Positions 20,834 through 28,212 of a stretch of DNA of 37,011 nucleotides are shown piece by piece (the stretch's first letter is position 1; each line of letters opens with the position of its first letter). The position numbers were made by a program, and so were the translations under genes. The stretch lies in the IMG/VR virus record IMGVR_UViG_3300005468_000040, positions 1 to 37,011 of that record; one strand, written 5' to 3'. Source of the stretch: a virus. The notes under the pieces are model-generated. The model saw nothing but the letters and a program-made list of their open reading frames with translations. It did no database searches and had not been told where the DNA came from.

Positions 20834-21705
20834 CCAACCTAATCAAGTACAACAAAGACCAAATAAGCAACTTGAAGGAACTGGCTATAATGGCCGCTCG
20901 TTCAGGCAGCTATGCTGGCATGAACGAAGCAACGCTATTTAACCTAATGCTTAGTGCAGCCGACTTTGGCGTGTCGCCCATGAAGGCGATCAATGGAGCC
21001 TTCAACATCATCAAGGGCAAGATAACTATGTCTGCGCATCTACTTAGCGATCGAATACGATCAGCGGGTCATAGTATCAAAGTGGTTGAGCATACCAGGG
21101 AAAAGTGCGTAATCATCGGCGTCCGAAAAGACAATCACGATTCCTATAGATGCGAATATGACATGGAAGACGCCAAGCTTGCTGGGTTAACAAGTAATGA
21201 CAACTGGCGTAAAAACCCTAAGGCCATGCTTTTTGCTAGGGCGCTTTCTATGCTGGCCAGGGTTCTTTTTTCAGATGTAGTTGGCGCTTGTTATAGCGAA
21301 GACGAAGGCTACGACATCCAGGGAACTCCACCAGAACAGCGCATTGCCAAAGATCCTGAAGACGATTTTGTTACCGTAAATGCACCAACAAATCGACCCC
21401 AAGAAAGCAAAAAATCAACTATTTCCATAGAGGAAAAAATCGAATCGGCGCAAGAAGTGGCACAATCGGAAACACTTTTTGAACCCATGGAGGCGCTTAA
21501 GGAAATATTTGAAATAGACGGCATTACTACCGCCTACCTAGAAGAATACGTTCAATTTCTTGCGCATAAAAAGAATAGGCCAATCGAAGAGATCGTTCAA
21601 TGCGCCCTGGAAAAGGAGGTAATACAATCTTTTAAATCGGCCTACATAAAGAAATTTGTCAAGAAACCTGCGGAGGCTCCCCAACTGGTTGAACAGACGG
21701 CTTAG
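20830..21705 (+). CDS. recT: RecT-family single-strand annealing protein
   Basis: 291 residues. 'LFNLMLSAADFGVSPMKAIN' followed by 'FNIIKGKITMSAHLLSDRIR', and 'NWRKNPKAMLFARALSMLAR' ending in 'YSEDEG', is the RecT/Redbeta signature, residues of about 30-165. The C-terminal 120 residues are acidic and less conserved. It anneals single strands made by the exonuclease. Start overlaps the previous stop. The 3' end overlaps the opposing gene by 47 bases. Confidence 0.88.
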   Translation: MTNLIKYNKDQISNLKELAIMAARSGSYAGMNEATLFNLMLSAADFGVSPMKAINGAFNIIKGKITMSAHLLSDRIRSAGHSIKVVEHTREKCVIIGVRKDNHDSYRCEYDMEDAKLAGLTSNDNWRKNPKAMLFARALSMLARVLFSDVVGACYSEDEGYDIQGTPPEQRIAKDPEDDFVTVNAPTNRPQESKKSTISIEEKIESAQEVAQSETLFEPMEALKEIFEIDGITTAYLEEYVQFLAHKKNRPIEEIVQCALEKEVIQSFKSAYIKKFVKKPAEAPQLVEQTA

Positions 21706-22027
21706 CAGCCTCCCTTTCTTCCTTAGTCCGCCTTAGGCTTTCGGAAATCTTCCGTTTAACTTCGGCGGACATAGGGCCCCTTTTTCTAGAAAGAGACGCC
21801 TGCTCTAAGGGCAATTGTGCCACTGGTTGTGGCACAATTTGCGCAACGGGTTGAGGGTTCTGTACAACAGGCCTGGACGGTATCTGTGAAACAAACGGCC
21901 TTTCTTGTGGTGGCTGCATATTCTTCAGCTTGTATTCAATGCGTTCTGCAGTCTCCTTCGCTTCCTTAACGGATACGATCAGATAGCAAACCATCACCAT
22001 TAAAATGATCAGCAAAACGTAAATCAT
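21659..22027 (-). CDS. Membrane-anchored Pro/Gln-rich protein
   Basis: 122 residues. Residues 1-20 are one membrane helix (MIYVLLIILMVMVCYLIVSV), then a helix (KEAKETAERIEYKLKNM), a Pro/Gln/Val-rich linker, and a basic patch 'RKRGPMSAEVKRKISESLRR' similar to a NUMOD3-type DNA-binding motif. Third gene of a coupled minus-strand operon with the Inc-like gene. Function unknown. Confidence 0.55.
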   Translation of the reverse strand: MIYVLLIILMVMVCYLIVSVKEAKETAERIEYKLKNMQPPQERPFVSQIPSRPVVQNPQPVAQIVPQPVAQLPLEQASLSRKRGPMSAEVKRKISESLRRTKEEREAAKPSVQPVGEPPQVS

Positions 22028-22455
22028 ACATGCAGTCCTTTAGCTTGGGACTGTTGAGCCAAGATTTCTAGGGGAACCGACACAACCTGTTCGCTTTTCT
22101 TCTTTTCCATAAATTCAAAGATGGTGACTTCTTTGTATTGCGGCTTTGGTTGAACCCCCCTCTTCTCGTCAGCCAACTTCTTCATATGCTGTTGAAGCCA
22201 CTTGGTCTTATGCGCCCATTCGGTAAACTTAACCTCGTACCTTTCCAGAAGGTGGTTCAGGTAGGTAACGTCCTCCTCTTCCAAAAAACCTGCATCAGCA
22301 AATGTTTCGATTAGCTTGATGGCCGTCTTGTGATTTTTTTCTATAGGCAAGGTGCTTGAATAATTAGAAAGCGCCTTTAATTTTTTCTTATGAACAAAGA
22401 ACCTCCCAAACTTATCTTTAAATTCACACAACTTTTCAATTGTAGAAGATTTCAT
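22024..22455 (-). CDS. Unknown helical protein
   Basis: 143 residues, soluble, mostly helical and basic ('KKLKALSNYSSTLPIEKNHK', 'WAHKTKWLQQHMKKLADEKR'). Has ATGA overlaps with both neighbours, so it is made together with the Inc-like and the membrane-anchored protein. No family recognised. Confidence 0.55.
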   Translation of the reverse strand: MKSSTIEKLCEFKDKFGRFFVHKKKLKALSNYSSTLPIEKNHKTAIKLIETFADAGFLEEEDVTYLNHLLERYEVKFTEWAHKTKWLQQHMKKLADEKRGVQPKPQYKEVTIFEFMEKKKSEQVVSVPLEILAQQSQAKGLHV

Positions 22456-23381
22456 AGTATTCCTTTTTTAGATAATGTCTTAGCTTTCAAACTCAACAGG
22501 TCCATCATTGCCATCATGGACGTCATTGAATCTTCACGCATCCTTCTTGTCTTTTCCCTTTCTTCGGATAAGGCGGCGCATTCATCCTTTAAGGCACCTG
22601 CCTGACGCAAAACGGATTCAAAATCTACTTCGCCAGCCTCCCCGGGAACGCGTGAAGTCGTCATATTCCCAACCCCAGCTTCCAAACAAGCCACAACATC
22701 CCTTAGGTTGCCCACATTGGATGAAAGGTCTTGGTTCGCCTGTTTCATGGAGCTACAGGTTTCAGAATTCTTAAGGCTGGATTCTGAAAGTAGGCGGTTA
22801 ACTTCCCTAAGACCATCGATCTTATCGCCAAGGGAATTAACGCACATGTTCAAAGAATCCCTTTCCTTTTTCAGGGACTCCACTTCATCGTGGAGCTGAT
22901 CCTTGCTTTCACGAACAGATTCCGCGCACTGTTTTAACTTCGCATTTTCTTCTTCTGCTTTGTCCAAAATGCCCTTAAGCAAGTCGATGTGGATTTTCAT
23001 AACTCCACGATCCTTGGAAATTTGAATGACCGTTTCGTTGAGTTGACGATTTTCTTCTTTAAGCGCGCCAATCTGGCTAGAAAATGCTTCGTTGACTTGG
23101 GAAATCTTGCCCGTAGCCTCTTTGATGGAAGCCGAAGAAGAACTGATTTCTTCGATTGATTTGCTGTCCTTAAGCCGCGCCAAAGCAAAGAACGCTGTGG
23201 CGCCCAAAAACGCATACGCAGCGATAAAAACCAAAGAAACCGAACAGATAATCGCCAGAACCACGCCGGAAATGGTGGCTATAAGAACGGCTTGGCTTAA
23301 GTGATCTTCGGCAACGGCACAAGCCCTTTGCCTTAAAGAATTAAACGGCGCAATGCACCAATCATTCACCAGTGTTTGCAT
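22452..23381 (-). CDS. Inc-like bilobed membrane and coiled-coil protein
   Basis: 309 residues. No classical signal peptide. Residues 31-70 are one bilobed hydrophobic hairpin (31-49 VLIATISGVVLAIICSVS-type, then 50-68 LVFIAAYAFLGATAFFALA), followed by about 220 residues of coiled coil. A bilobed segment of about 40 residues near the N-terminus plus coiled coil is how chlamydial Inc proteins are recognised; these are type III secreted into the inclusion membrane. Other phage membrane/coiled-coil proteins could look alike. It heads a three-gene operon and its ATG follows an 8-bp hairpin holding the ribosome site. Confidence 0.5.
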   Translation of the reverse strand: MQTLVNDWCIAPFNSLRQRACAVAEDHLSQAVLIATISGVVLAIICSVSLVFIAAYAFLGATAFFALARLKDSKSIEEISSSSASIKEATGKISQVNEAFSSQIGALKEENRQLNETVIQISKDRGVMKIHIDLLKGILDKAEEENAKLKQCAESVRESKDQLHDEVESLKKERDSLNMCVNSLGDKIDGLREVNRLLSESSLKNSETCSSMKQANQDLSSNVGNLRDVVACLEAGVGNMTTSRVPGEAGEVDFESVLRQAGALKDECAALSEEREKTRRMREDSMTSMMAMMDLLSLKAKTLSKKGIL

Positions 23382-23382
23382 A

Positions 23383-23402
23383 TGTCCCCCTTTTGGGGGA
23401 CA
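23383..23402 (-). promoter_or_regulatory. Hairpin that covers the ribosome-binding site of the Inc-like gene
   Basis: On the minus strand: TGTCCCCC (23402-23395), loop AAAA, GGGGGACA (23390-23383), T, then ATG at 23381. Perfect 8-bp stem with the only ribosome site in its 3' arm. Same design as upstream of rusA. Confidence 0.65.
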
Positions 23403-23415
23403 AAGATATACAAAT
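23402..23415. repeat. Inverted repeat element, copy 1 (AAAGATATACAAAT)
   Basis: A perfect 14-base inverted match to 23707-23720. The two elements face outward at the edges of the divergent region between the Inc-like gene and the replication initiator. Likely operator or promoter parts. Confidence 0.6.
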
Positions 23416-23550
23416 ACATTTTTTAACTAAAGAAGTTTATGCAAAACAAAAGCTGCAGGCGCTTTAAGCTTAAGAAGTTGTTAATAAAAACCAAATAATG
23501 AAACGAACTATTTTAACCGAAACGCCTAGAACAAAATGTGTTAGAAGGAG

Positions 23551-23596
23551 TAGGCTGTGAAAAGAAAAAAGCCCCTAAAGACGGATCTTTAGAGGC
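23551..23596 (-). terminator. Rho-independent terminator, minus strand
   Basis: GCCTCTAAAGA (23596-23586 on minus), loop TCCG, TCTTTAGGGGC (23581-23571), then TTTTTTCTTTT. One mismatch in an 11-bp stem. It would stop minus-strand transcription coming from above 23.6 kb, where no annotated minus gene is present until 25.7 kb. Confidence 0.7.
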
Positions 23597-23706
23597 AAAC
23601 AGTTACAGAAACAACTCAGGCCTAGCAGGGCCTAACGACACACCCGCAAAAGGAGCGCCGTCTCGACAAAGATACCCGATTCTTAAGATATAGAACATCT
23701 AAAAGA

Positions 23707-23720
23707 ATTTGTATATCTTT
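23707..23720. repeat. Inverted repeat element, copy 2 (ATTTGTATATCTTT)
   Basis: Reverse complement of 23402-23415. Lies 50 bases upstream of the initiator start at 23771. See also 15805-15815. Confidence 0.6.
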
Positions 23721-23770
23721 TCTTGTGGCGCGTCGCTCCTTGTTTAAGTGTCGGCACAACAAGGGTTCAT

Positions 23771-24754
23771 ATGACGCAAGAAAAAAAACGCCTCCACAAC
23801 TGCATTGTCCGCTCGTCACACAACAAAAACTACGTTACAACCACCACTGCCCTCCCCAGGGACAAAACAATACCGCCCGAATGCAGGTGGTTTATATGGT
23901 ACTGCCTAAGCTTCCCAGATGACTGGCAAATTTCTATACCCTTTTTCATAAAAGACCAAGGGAAGTCAAAAAAATTTATATACAAAATGCTTAAGCTGGC
24001 CATAGAAGCTGGGTATATACGAAGAACGGAATACATAGAAGACGTAACCGACAAAAGGGGAAGGGTTTGCAAGTTCAGGCGGTTCTTTTACGAGGTGGCA
24101 GAATTCCCTATTTTCAAAAAAAGTTTACAGTGTCCTCCTGTAGAGGATCCTGTGGTAGAGGATCCTCTACAAGAGGACGCAAACTATATACTGACTAGAA
24201 CTAATGCTGATCTAACTAAAAGAAATATAAAAGAAAGCGCTCAGACTAAAGCGGCTACCGCCGCCCCTTCGGCTGACGCCGAAGCCCTTTCTTCTTTTTT
24301 TCTTAAGAAAATCCAGGAGATAAGACCCACATTCAAGCAACCCAACGCGGCCAAGTGGGCCAAGGCCTTCGACGACATCTTACAGAAGGACAAAAGGCCT
24401 GTGGATGAGGTTCGTAAAGCCATTGAGTGGGCCACGAACGACGACTTCTGGTGTAAGAACTGCTTAAGCCCTGAGAAGTTAAGGAAACACTTCGATCAAA
24501 TTTGCATTCAGATGAACGCGGTCCCGAAGCCCAAGCAGGTTGACCCAGTGAAGGCGAACAAGGCCTTTGTGTGGGCCGTAAAAGCAAAGTATCCGGAATC
24601 CTTCAAAGCGGTTTCATTCAAAATCGAAGACCATGGCGTAATACATCCCACATTTTATAAGCAGGCTCTTTATTCCCTTCCACAGCAGGAATTTAGGCCT
24701 CTTTTCATGAAGATGCTTGGGGGAGAATATAACCCCAGGGAGTGGGAAGCATGA
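23771..24754 (+). CDS. Phage replication initiator (winged-helix, O-like)
   Basis: 327 residues; ATG 23771 chosen over an upstream start because it begins at a clean MTQEKKR and the earlier part overlaps the repeat elements. Residues of about 35-112 are a winged helix: 'KKFIYKMLKLAIEAGYIRRT' then 'DKRGRVCKFRRFFYEV', like phage replisome organisers and lambda O. Residues 120-180 are variable and low complexity (VEDPVVEDPLQED), encoded by the repeat cluster. The C-terminal half ('QPNAAKWAKAFDDILQKDKR', 'WCKNCLSPEKLRKHFDQ') resembles helicase-loader regions of such proteins. Confidence 0.7.
   Translation: MTQEKKRLHNCIVRSSHNKNYVTTTTALPRDKTIPPECRWFIWYCLSFPDDWQISIPFFIKDQGKSKKFIYKMLKLAIEAGYIRRTEYIEDVTDKRGRVCKFRRFFYEVAEFPIFKKSLQCPPVEDPVVEDPLQEDANYILTRTNADLTKRNIKESAQTKAATAAPSADAEALSSFFLKKIQEIRPTFKQPNAAKWAKAFDDILQKDKRPVDEVRKAIEWATNDDFWCKNCLSPEKLRKHFDQICIQMNAVPKPKQVDPVKANKAFVWAVKAKYPESFKAVSFKIEDHGVIHPTFYKQALYSLPQQEFRPLFMKMLGGEYNPREWEA
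24132..24178. repeat. Candidate replication origin: repeat cluster inside initiator gene
   Basis: GTCCTC (24132), GTAGAGGATCCT (24140-24151), a perfect 16-base palindrome GTAGAGGATCCTCTAC (24155-24170) and GAGGAC (24173-24178). An AT-rich stretch follows (24181-24240). Lambda-type phages place iterons and an AT-rich unwinding element within gene O; this has the same layout. Confidence 0.5.
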
Positions 24755-25122
24755 AGCGAAACACCTTCTTCCTTTCTTCCAGCGGCCCCACAAAGAGGAT
24801 AAGGTTTGACGCAGAAAAGGCTCATCCAGATTTTGATAGGAATGTGGAGCATTGCAAAAAATTCATACAAAACAGCTCGCCTTCCTGGCCGGCCGGGATT
24901 CGCCTTTCCATGTCCGAAGAGGAGCATGTGATTTACGTTTCTGCGATATTCCCCGACACAATTTTCGGGGGAAACTTTTGTTTTCCAGTTCCCCTGCATC
25001 AATCCAACCGAAACCTTTCAGATCAGCTTCACGGCGCATACGAAAGTTACTGCAAGAAAATTCTGGAATTGCAGCGCATGTACCCAAAAGAACTCTTTCA
25101 GGATTTTTCAAAAAACGAGTAG
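24751..25122 (+). CDS. Unknown protein coupled to the initiator
   Basis: 123 residues, ATG at 24751 overlapping the initiator stop (ATGA). Segments 'EEEHVIYVSAIFPDTIFGGN' and 'NRNLSDQLHGAYESYCKKIL' suggest an alpha/beta soluble protein. No membrane segment. Perhaps an accessory of replication by position; no family recognised. Confidence 0.6.
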   Translation: MKRNTFFLSSSGPTKRIRFDAEKAHPDFDRNVEHCKKFIQNSSPSWPAGIRLSMSEEEHVIYVSAIFPDTIFGGNFCFPVPLHQSNRNLSDQLHGAYESYCKKILELQRMYPKELFQDFSKNE

Positions 25123-25169
25123 CATATCGAACCTAGTGGTAAAAAGTTTACTTACACCAAGGAGTGAAT

Positions 25170-25670
25170 ATGCAAGAAAACCAACGCACGGAACCTTATG
25201 CGCGATGTCGGCGACCAACAAGGGTCATTGGCTTTAAGATGCGATCACCAGTTTCCATTTGTTCAATTTCTGAGGCCCCTAGAAACGAAGATATCGTTGT
25301 TGGTGGTACGACCATAGCTGTTGAGAAAAAGACTTCAAAATTTAGGCTTCTAAAGTCGTTTATGAAGGTTTTCGGTGTAGCGTCACTTCTGCTTGCGTCT
25401 TCCCCAGCCTTTCCGATGTACTATGGAATTTGGGAGCAGCTAGCCCACGAAAATACGGCCCTGGCCAAAAGAATGCTTCTGTGCGAAGAAAACACATGTC
25501 TTGACGATATTACTTACAAACAGCTCGTCGCTGCCTACACTTTCTACAAAGAAGGCAACGAAAAACAAATGATTTCTTGTTTTAAAGCGCTAGATGAATT
25601 TTTGGCAGATTTCTTTATTAGAAGAACAATAAACCTTCCAGAAGAGTTTCAAGTAGATCCTGAATGGTGA
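25170..25670 (+). CDS. Unknown protein with internal membrane or signal segment
   Basis: 166 residues from ATG 25170, which has AAGGAG at the right distance; a GTG at 25164 is also in frame. Residues of about 65-85 (FMKVFGVASLLLASSPAFPM) are hydrophobic and could be a membrane segment, or a signal peptide if translation starts at the Met near 25362. The second half is acidic with four Cys ('LLCEENTCLDDITYKQLVAA'). A terminator follows. Unknown family. Confidence 0.55.
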   Translation: MQENQRTEPYARCRRPTRVIGFKMRSPVSICSISEAPRNEDIVVGGTTIAVEKKTSKFRLLKSFMKVFGVASLLLASSPAFPMYYGIWEQLAHENTALAKRMLLCEENTCLDDITYKQLVAAYTFYKEGNEKQMISCFKALDEFLADFFIRRTINLPEEFQVDPEW

Positions 25671-25685
25671 TAGGTATGGCCCAGG

Positions 25686-25973
25686 TCATAAATTCTCCTT
25701 TTTGCCCCCTTTTTTGTGGGGCTTTTTCTTCTTGTCTTCTTTACGCTGCAACACCATCGTTAAAACCTGAATGGCTAGTTTGATCAAGATTACTATCCAC
25801 GGTTTTTTCTTGTTTGGGCCACCATAAAAAACAGATTTAAACAAAATTTTTAGCCCATAAAAAATAATGCAAGAAATGGCTAAAAAGAAATCGGATATGG
25901 ATTCAAAGAAGGCTTCAAAACTTTCGCCCCACTTGTGAATCAAATTCGGCTGGGGAGCTTCGGCGTTTTCCAT
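25686..25973 (-). CDS. Holin-like membrane protein
   Basis: 95 residues, the last gene of the minus-strand late block. Two hydrophobic segments at about 25-50 (SISDFFLAISCIIFYGLKIL) and 59-74 (WIVILIKLAIQVLTMV), and a strongly basic tail (KEDKKKKPHKKGGKKENL). Two membrane helices with a charged C-terminus and this position fit a class II holin. No endolysin is adjacent, so the call is based on architecture alone. Confidence 0.5.
   Translation of the reverse strand: MENAEAPQPNLIHKWGESFEAFFESISDFFLAISCIIFYGLKILFKSVFYGGPNKKKPWIVILIKLAIQVLTMVLQRKEDKKKKPHKKGGKKENL
25704..25730 (+). terminator. Rho-independent terminator after the initiator operon
   Basis: GCCCC (25704-25708), nine-base loop, GGGGC (25718-25722), then TTTTTCTT. 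It ends plus-strand transcription from the 23771-25670 genes and lies inside the 3' end of the opposing holin-like gene. Confidence 0.6.
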
Positions 25974-25981
25974 TTATTCCC

Positions 25982-26590
25982 TTAGCAAACCAAACTGCCA
26001 CTAAACCAGTTAAATAGCTCCGCTCCAATAACCCCAGTAAGCCCGATAGTTTTTGTGCTTCCGGACACAGTGACATGGATTACAACACCCTGGCCCGATG
26101 TGGTAGAAATGAGGGCTGTGCCGCAAAGATTTAAAAAACCACCCCCATCTTGTATTGTTCCAGGATTGCACCTTATTACTTGCCACGAAAATCCTGCTAC
26201 AGTTAGCTGAACGAGAAGCGCAGTATGAAGCGCTGTCACTCCAGCTAAGCCAATCAAAACTTCGTATCTATAAAGTCCGCTTATGGGCGCGGTAAAAGTT
26301 GTAGAAGAGAAGTTTCCTCCCTGATCAAAAGATTCTGAGTCCCAAACAACGGTATATGTTGTTCCATCTCCAGTAACGTTTGTAACTCCTGTGTTCATAA
26401 AAGCGGCGAATGCCGGTTGAGAAGTATTGGTCATTCGATTAGAAGAATCAATTAAAGCTGTGGAGCTGGTAACCAGGCGCGTGCCATCATACTTAACTAT
26501 GCCCGTGCTTGTAGCCATGGAAGTGGCGTTAGTGCCGCCCTTGGCTATTTCAACAGGATTAGAACTATTCCAAGCGTTATTGGTTGCCAT
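25982..26590 (-). CDS. Tail fibre protein with C1q-like C-terminal domain
   Basis: 202 residues. The N-terminus (ATNNAWNSSNPVEIAKGGTN) is a usual fibre start. Residues of about 62-200 match the phage C1q/TNF-like jelly roll: 'QPAFAAFMNTGVTNVTGDGT', then 'FTAPISGLYRYEVLIGLAG' and a final 'ELFNWFSGSL'. Such domains form trimeric tips that bind host surface structures. Last fibre gene of the cassette, so probably the receptor-binding tip. Confidence 0.75.
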   Translation of the reverse strand: MATNNAWNSSNPVEIAKGGTNATSMATSTGIVKYDGTRLVTSSTALIDSSNRMTNTSQPAFAAFMNTGVTNVTGDGTTYTVVWDSESFDQGGNFSSTTFTAPISGLYRYEVLIGLAGVTALHTALLVQLTVAGFSWQVIRCNPGTIQDGGGFLNLCGTALISTTSGQGVVIHVTVSGSTKTIGLTGVIGAELFNWFSGSLVC

Positions 26591-26596
26591 ACATTC

Positions 26597-27064
26597 CTAA
26601 ATATTGAAAACCTTTCTAATTTCTTGTTCGTAGTGAAACTTAGCCTGTTGAAAATAAACCCACTCTTCGTATGTCAATGTCGGCGATATGGTTCTTTGGG
26701 CAAAAGACAGGTTTCCTGAGGGATAGGTTGCTGTAATTAGATAAATAGGCCTAACTCCTTTTCTAAAGTCAAATGTCAACGTGCTTACTCCATCATTTAC
26801 GTCTAAAACCTTGGATATTTCAAAGGTTGCAAATCCATTTACGTTAACATTGAATACATAGAAAACGTTGGTGTTAAAGTTGTTCAATATAGTTGAGAAG
26901 CTTAAAAAATCAGCCGCGGACAACGAGAAGGCGGGTTGAGCAGCAAAAGTCATGCTTCTAGTTGAATGTGTATAGGTTACGTTTTCTATAACAGATCCAG
27001 AAGAAATTTCAAGAACGCTTGTAAGCGCCACCAAATCATTGATATTTGTGCTTGTGATAGCCAT
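26597..27064 (-). CDS. Fibre-cassette protein, unknown
   Basis: 155 residues, beta-rich in the first 115 ('ENVTYTHSTRSMTFAAQPAF', 'VNVNGFATFEISKVLDVNDG') and helical at the end ('TYEEWVYFQQAKFHYEQEIR'). Lies among fibre genes; the C-terminal helix may attach it to a neighbour. No family recognised. Confidence 0.5.
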   Translation of the reverse strand: MAITSTNINDLVALTSVLEISSGSVIENVTYTHSTRSMTFAAQPAFSLSAADFLSFSTILNNFNTNVFYVFNVNVNGFATFEISKVLDVNDGVSTLTFDFRKGVRPIYLITATYPSGNLSFAQRTISPTLTYEEWVYFQQAKFHYEQEIRKVFNI

Positions 27065-27070
27065 GACTCC

Positions 27071-27670
27071 CTACACAACGGTGATATTTCCGATTGAGCT
27101 TACTACGTTCCATGTGGCGTTTGCTGTCATACATACCAAATATACGGTGTCCCTAGTGGCAGATGAAGCCAGCGAGCCACCAGCTCCTCCGGTTGTACTA
27201 GACGTTCCAAAGAAAATTTGATTTCCAGCATTTTGCGCAATCTTCCATCCGGTTGCGTTATTAATTCCCGTAACGGCAACTAAGTCTCCAACAGCAGAAG
27301 TTGCCGGCAATGTGACGGTTACAAGCCCAGCATTGTTGGCTATATAGCCACTATTTACAGCTGCAGCCTGCGAAGTTCCTGTTACAACAGTCCAGCTAAT
27401 ACCTCCACCAACCGAATTGATAGTGATCGATCCGGCGCCATTGCTAATGCTGACGCCAGAACCAGCCGTAAGCGCGGCGGCCGATGGGTCGGCGCCCGTG
27501 CTTCCTATTGCTAATTGCCCATTGGTTAGCGGGCCTAATGACGTGATGCCATTTGAAGCTGCGCCTATTAATGGGGAGTGATTGGTTACGGTAACACCGC
27601 TAAAAGTCCCAGCGCCATCATATTTAACAAGTCCAGCAGCAGAAACGTTGACGGCATTGTTGGTTGCCAT
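27071..27670 (-). CDS. Tail fibre protein, paralogue 3
   Basis: 199 residues. N-terminal 95 residues are repeat-rich linker ('GQLAIGSTGADPSAAALTAG', 'SGVSISNGAGSITINSVGGG'). The C-terminal 105 residues share a beta domain with the 174- and 230-residue genes: VTGTSQA.AVNSGYI, VTLPATSAVGD, IAQNAG..I, GGSLAS, then YLVCMTAN..WNV...G..TVV. Likely exposed fibre or spike subunit. Confidence 0.7.
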   Translation of the reverse strand: MATNNAVNVSAAGLVKYDGAGTFSGVTVTNHSPLIGAASNGITSLGPLTNGQLAIGSTGADPSAAALTAGSGVSISNGAGSITINSVGGGISWTVVTGTSQAAAVNSGYIANNAGLVTVTLPATSAVGDLVAVTGINNATGWKIAQNAGNQIFFGTSSTTGGAGGSLASSATRDTVYLVCMTANATWNVVSSIGNITVV

Positions 27671-27687
27671 ACTGTTAACCTATATTT

Positions 27688-28212
27688 CTAAACAACCGTT
27701 GGGTTGCCCATTGATGAGTAAATATTCCATTTTAGATTGGCCACGGAGCACACCATGGTGATGGAGTCTCCTTGCTGTGTAGAAGCCAAGCTGCCACCAA
27801 CACCAGCGGTAGTGGCCACATTTCCGATTCTGATTTGTTGGCCAGCTCCTTGGGTGATAGTGAAGCTAGTGGCGCCGTCTAATATGACCGATATGCTGTC
27901 GCCGACTATGCTTGTAGCTGGGAGCGAAAGCGATAAGGCCCCACCAGGGGCAACACATATATAGCCGCTATTAACTGCCAAAGCTTGCGATGCCGATATA
28001 GCCGACCAGGTCATGCCTGCTCCGGCTACAGATATAGTTAAGGTGCTTGTGCCTGGGTTGCCAACTACGCTTACAGATCCAGATCCAAGGATGTTAACAT
28101 TATATTTTCCCGATACCAGTGTTGGCCCAACCTGGCCACCAGAATTGCCGGTTAAAACTTCAATATCAGCAGCGCTTGTGCTTTTGTCGCTAAGAACGCC
28201 GGCTTGACTCAT
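27688..28212 (-). CDS. Tail fibre protein, paralogue 2
   Basis: 174 residues. Begins with a fibre repeat ('VLTGNSGGQVGPTLVSGKYN', then VVGNPGTSTLTISVAGAG) and ends with the common 105-residue domain, here with 'SASQALAVNSGYICVAPGG' and 'SIVGDSISVI'. Start ATG overlaps the preceding stop (28212). Confidence 0.7.
   Translation of the reverse strand: MSQAGVLSDKSTSAADIEVLTGNSGGQVGPTLVSGKYNVNILGSGSVSVVGNPGTSTLTISVAGAGMTWSAISASQALAVNSGYICVAPGGALSLSLPATSIVGDSISVILDGATSFTITQGAGQQIRIGNVATTAGVGGSLASTQQGDSITMVCSVANLKWNIYSSMGNPTVV

Larger units (their letters stand above)
23403..23770. promoter_or_regulatory. Divergent control region without a gene
   Basis: About 370 bases. It contains the two inverted AAAGATATACAAAT elements, two partial AAGATA(C/T) copies at 23668 and 23685, a minus-strand terminator at 23571-23596, and an inverted pair GGAGCG (23652-23657) with CGCTCC (23734-23739). 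A minus-strand frame of 65 codons over 23622-23819 has no convincing ribosome site. The region may encode a short minus-strand RNA ending at the terminator. Confidence 0.45.

Noticed and set aside
21659-22027. Homing endonuclease because of a NUMOD3-like patch
   Set aside because: Only the short basic patch is present; no GIY-YIG or HNH catalytic domain, and it has an N-terminal membrane helix.
23622-23819. 65-codon Cys/Arg-rich minus-strand frame in the divergent region
   Set aside because: No convincing ribosome site, crosses the initiator start and the repeat elements; kept only as part of a possible small RNA.
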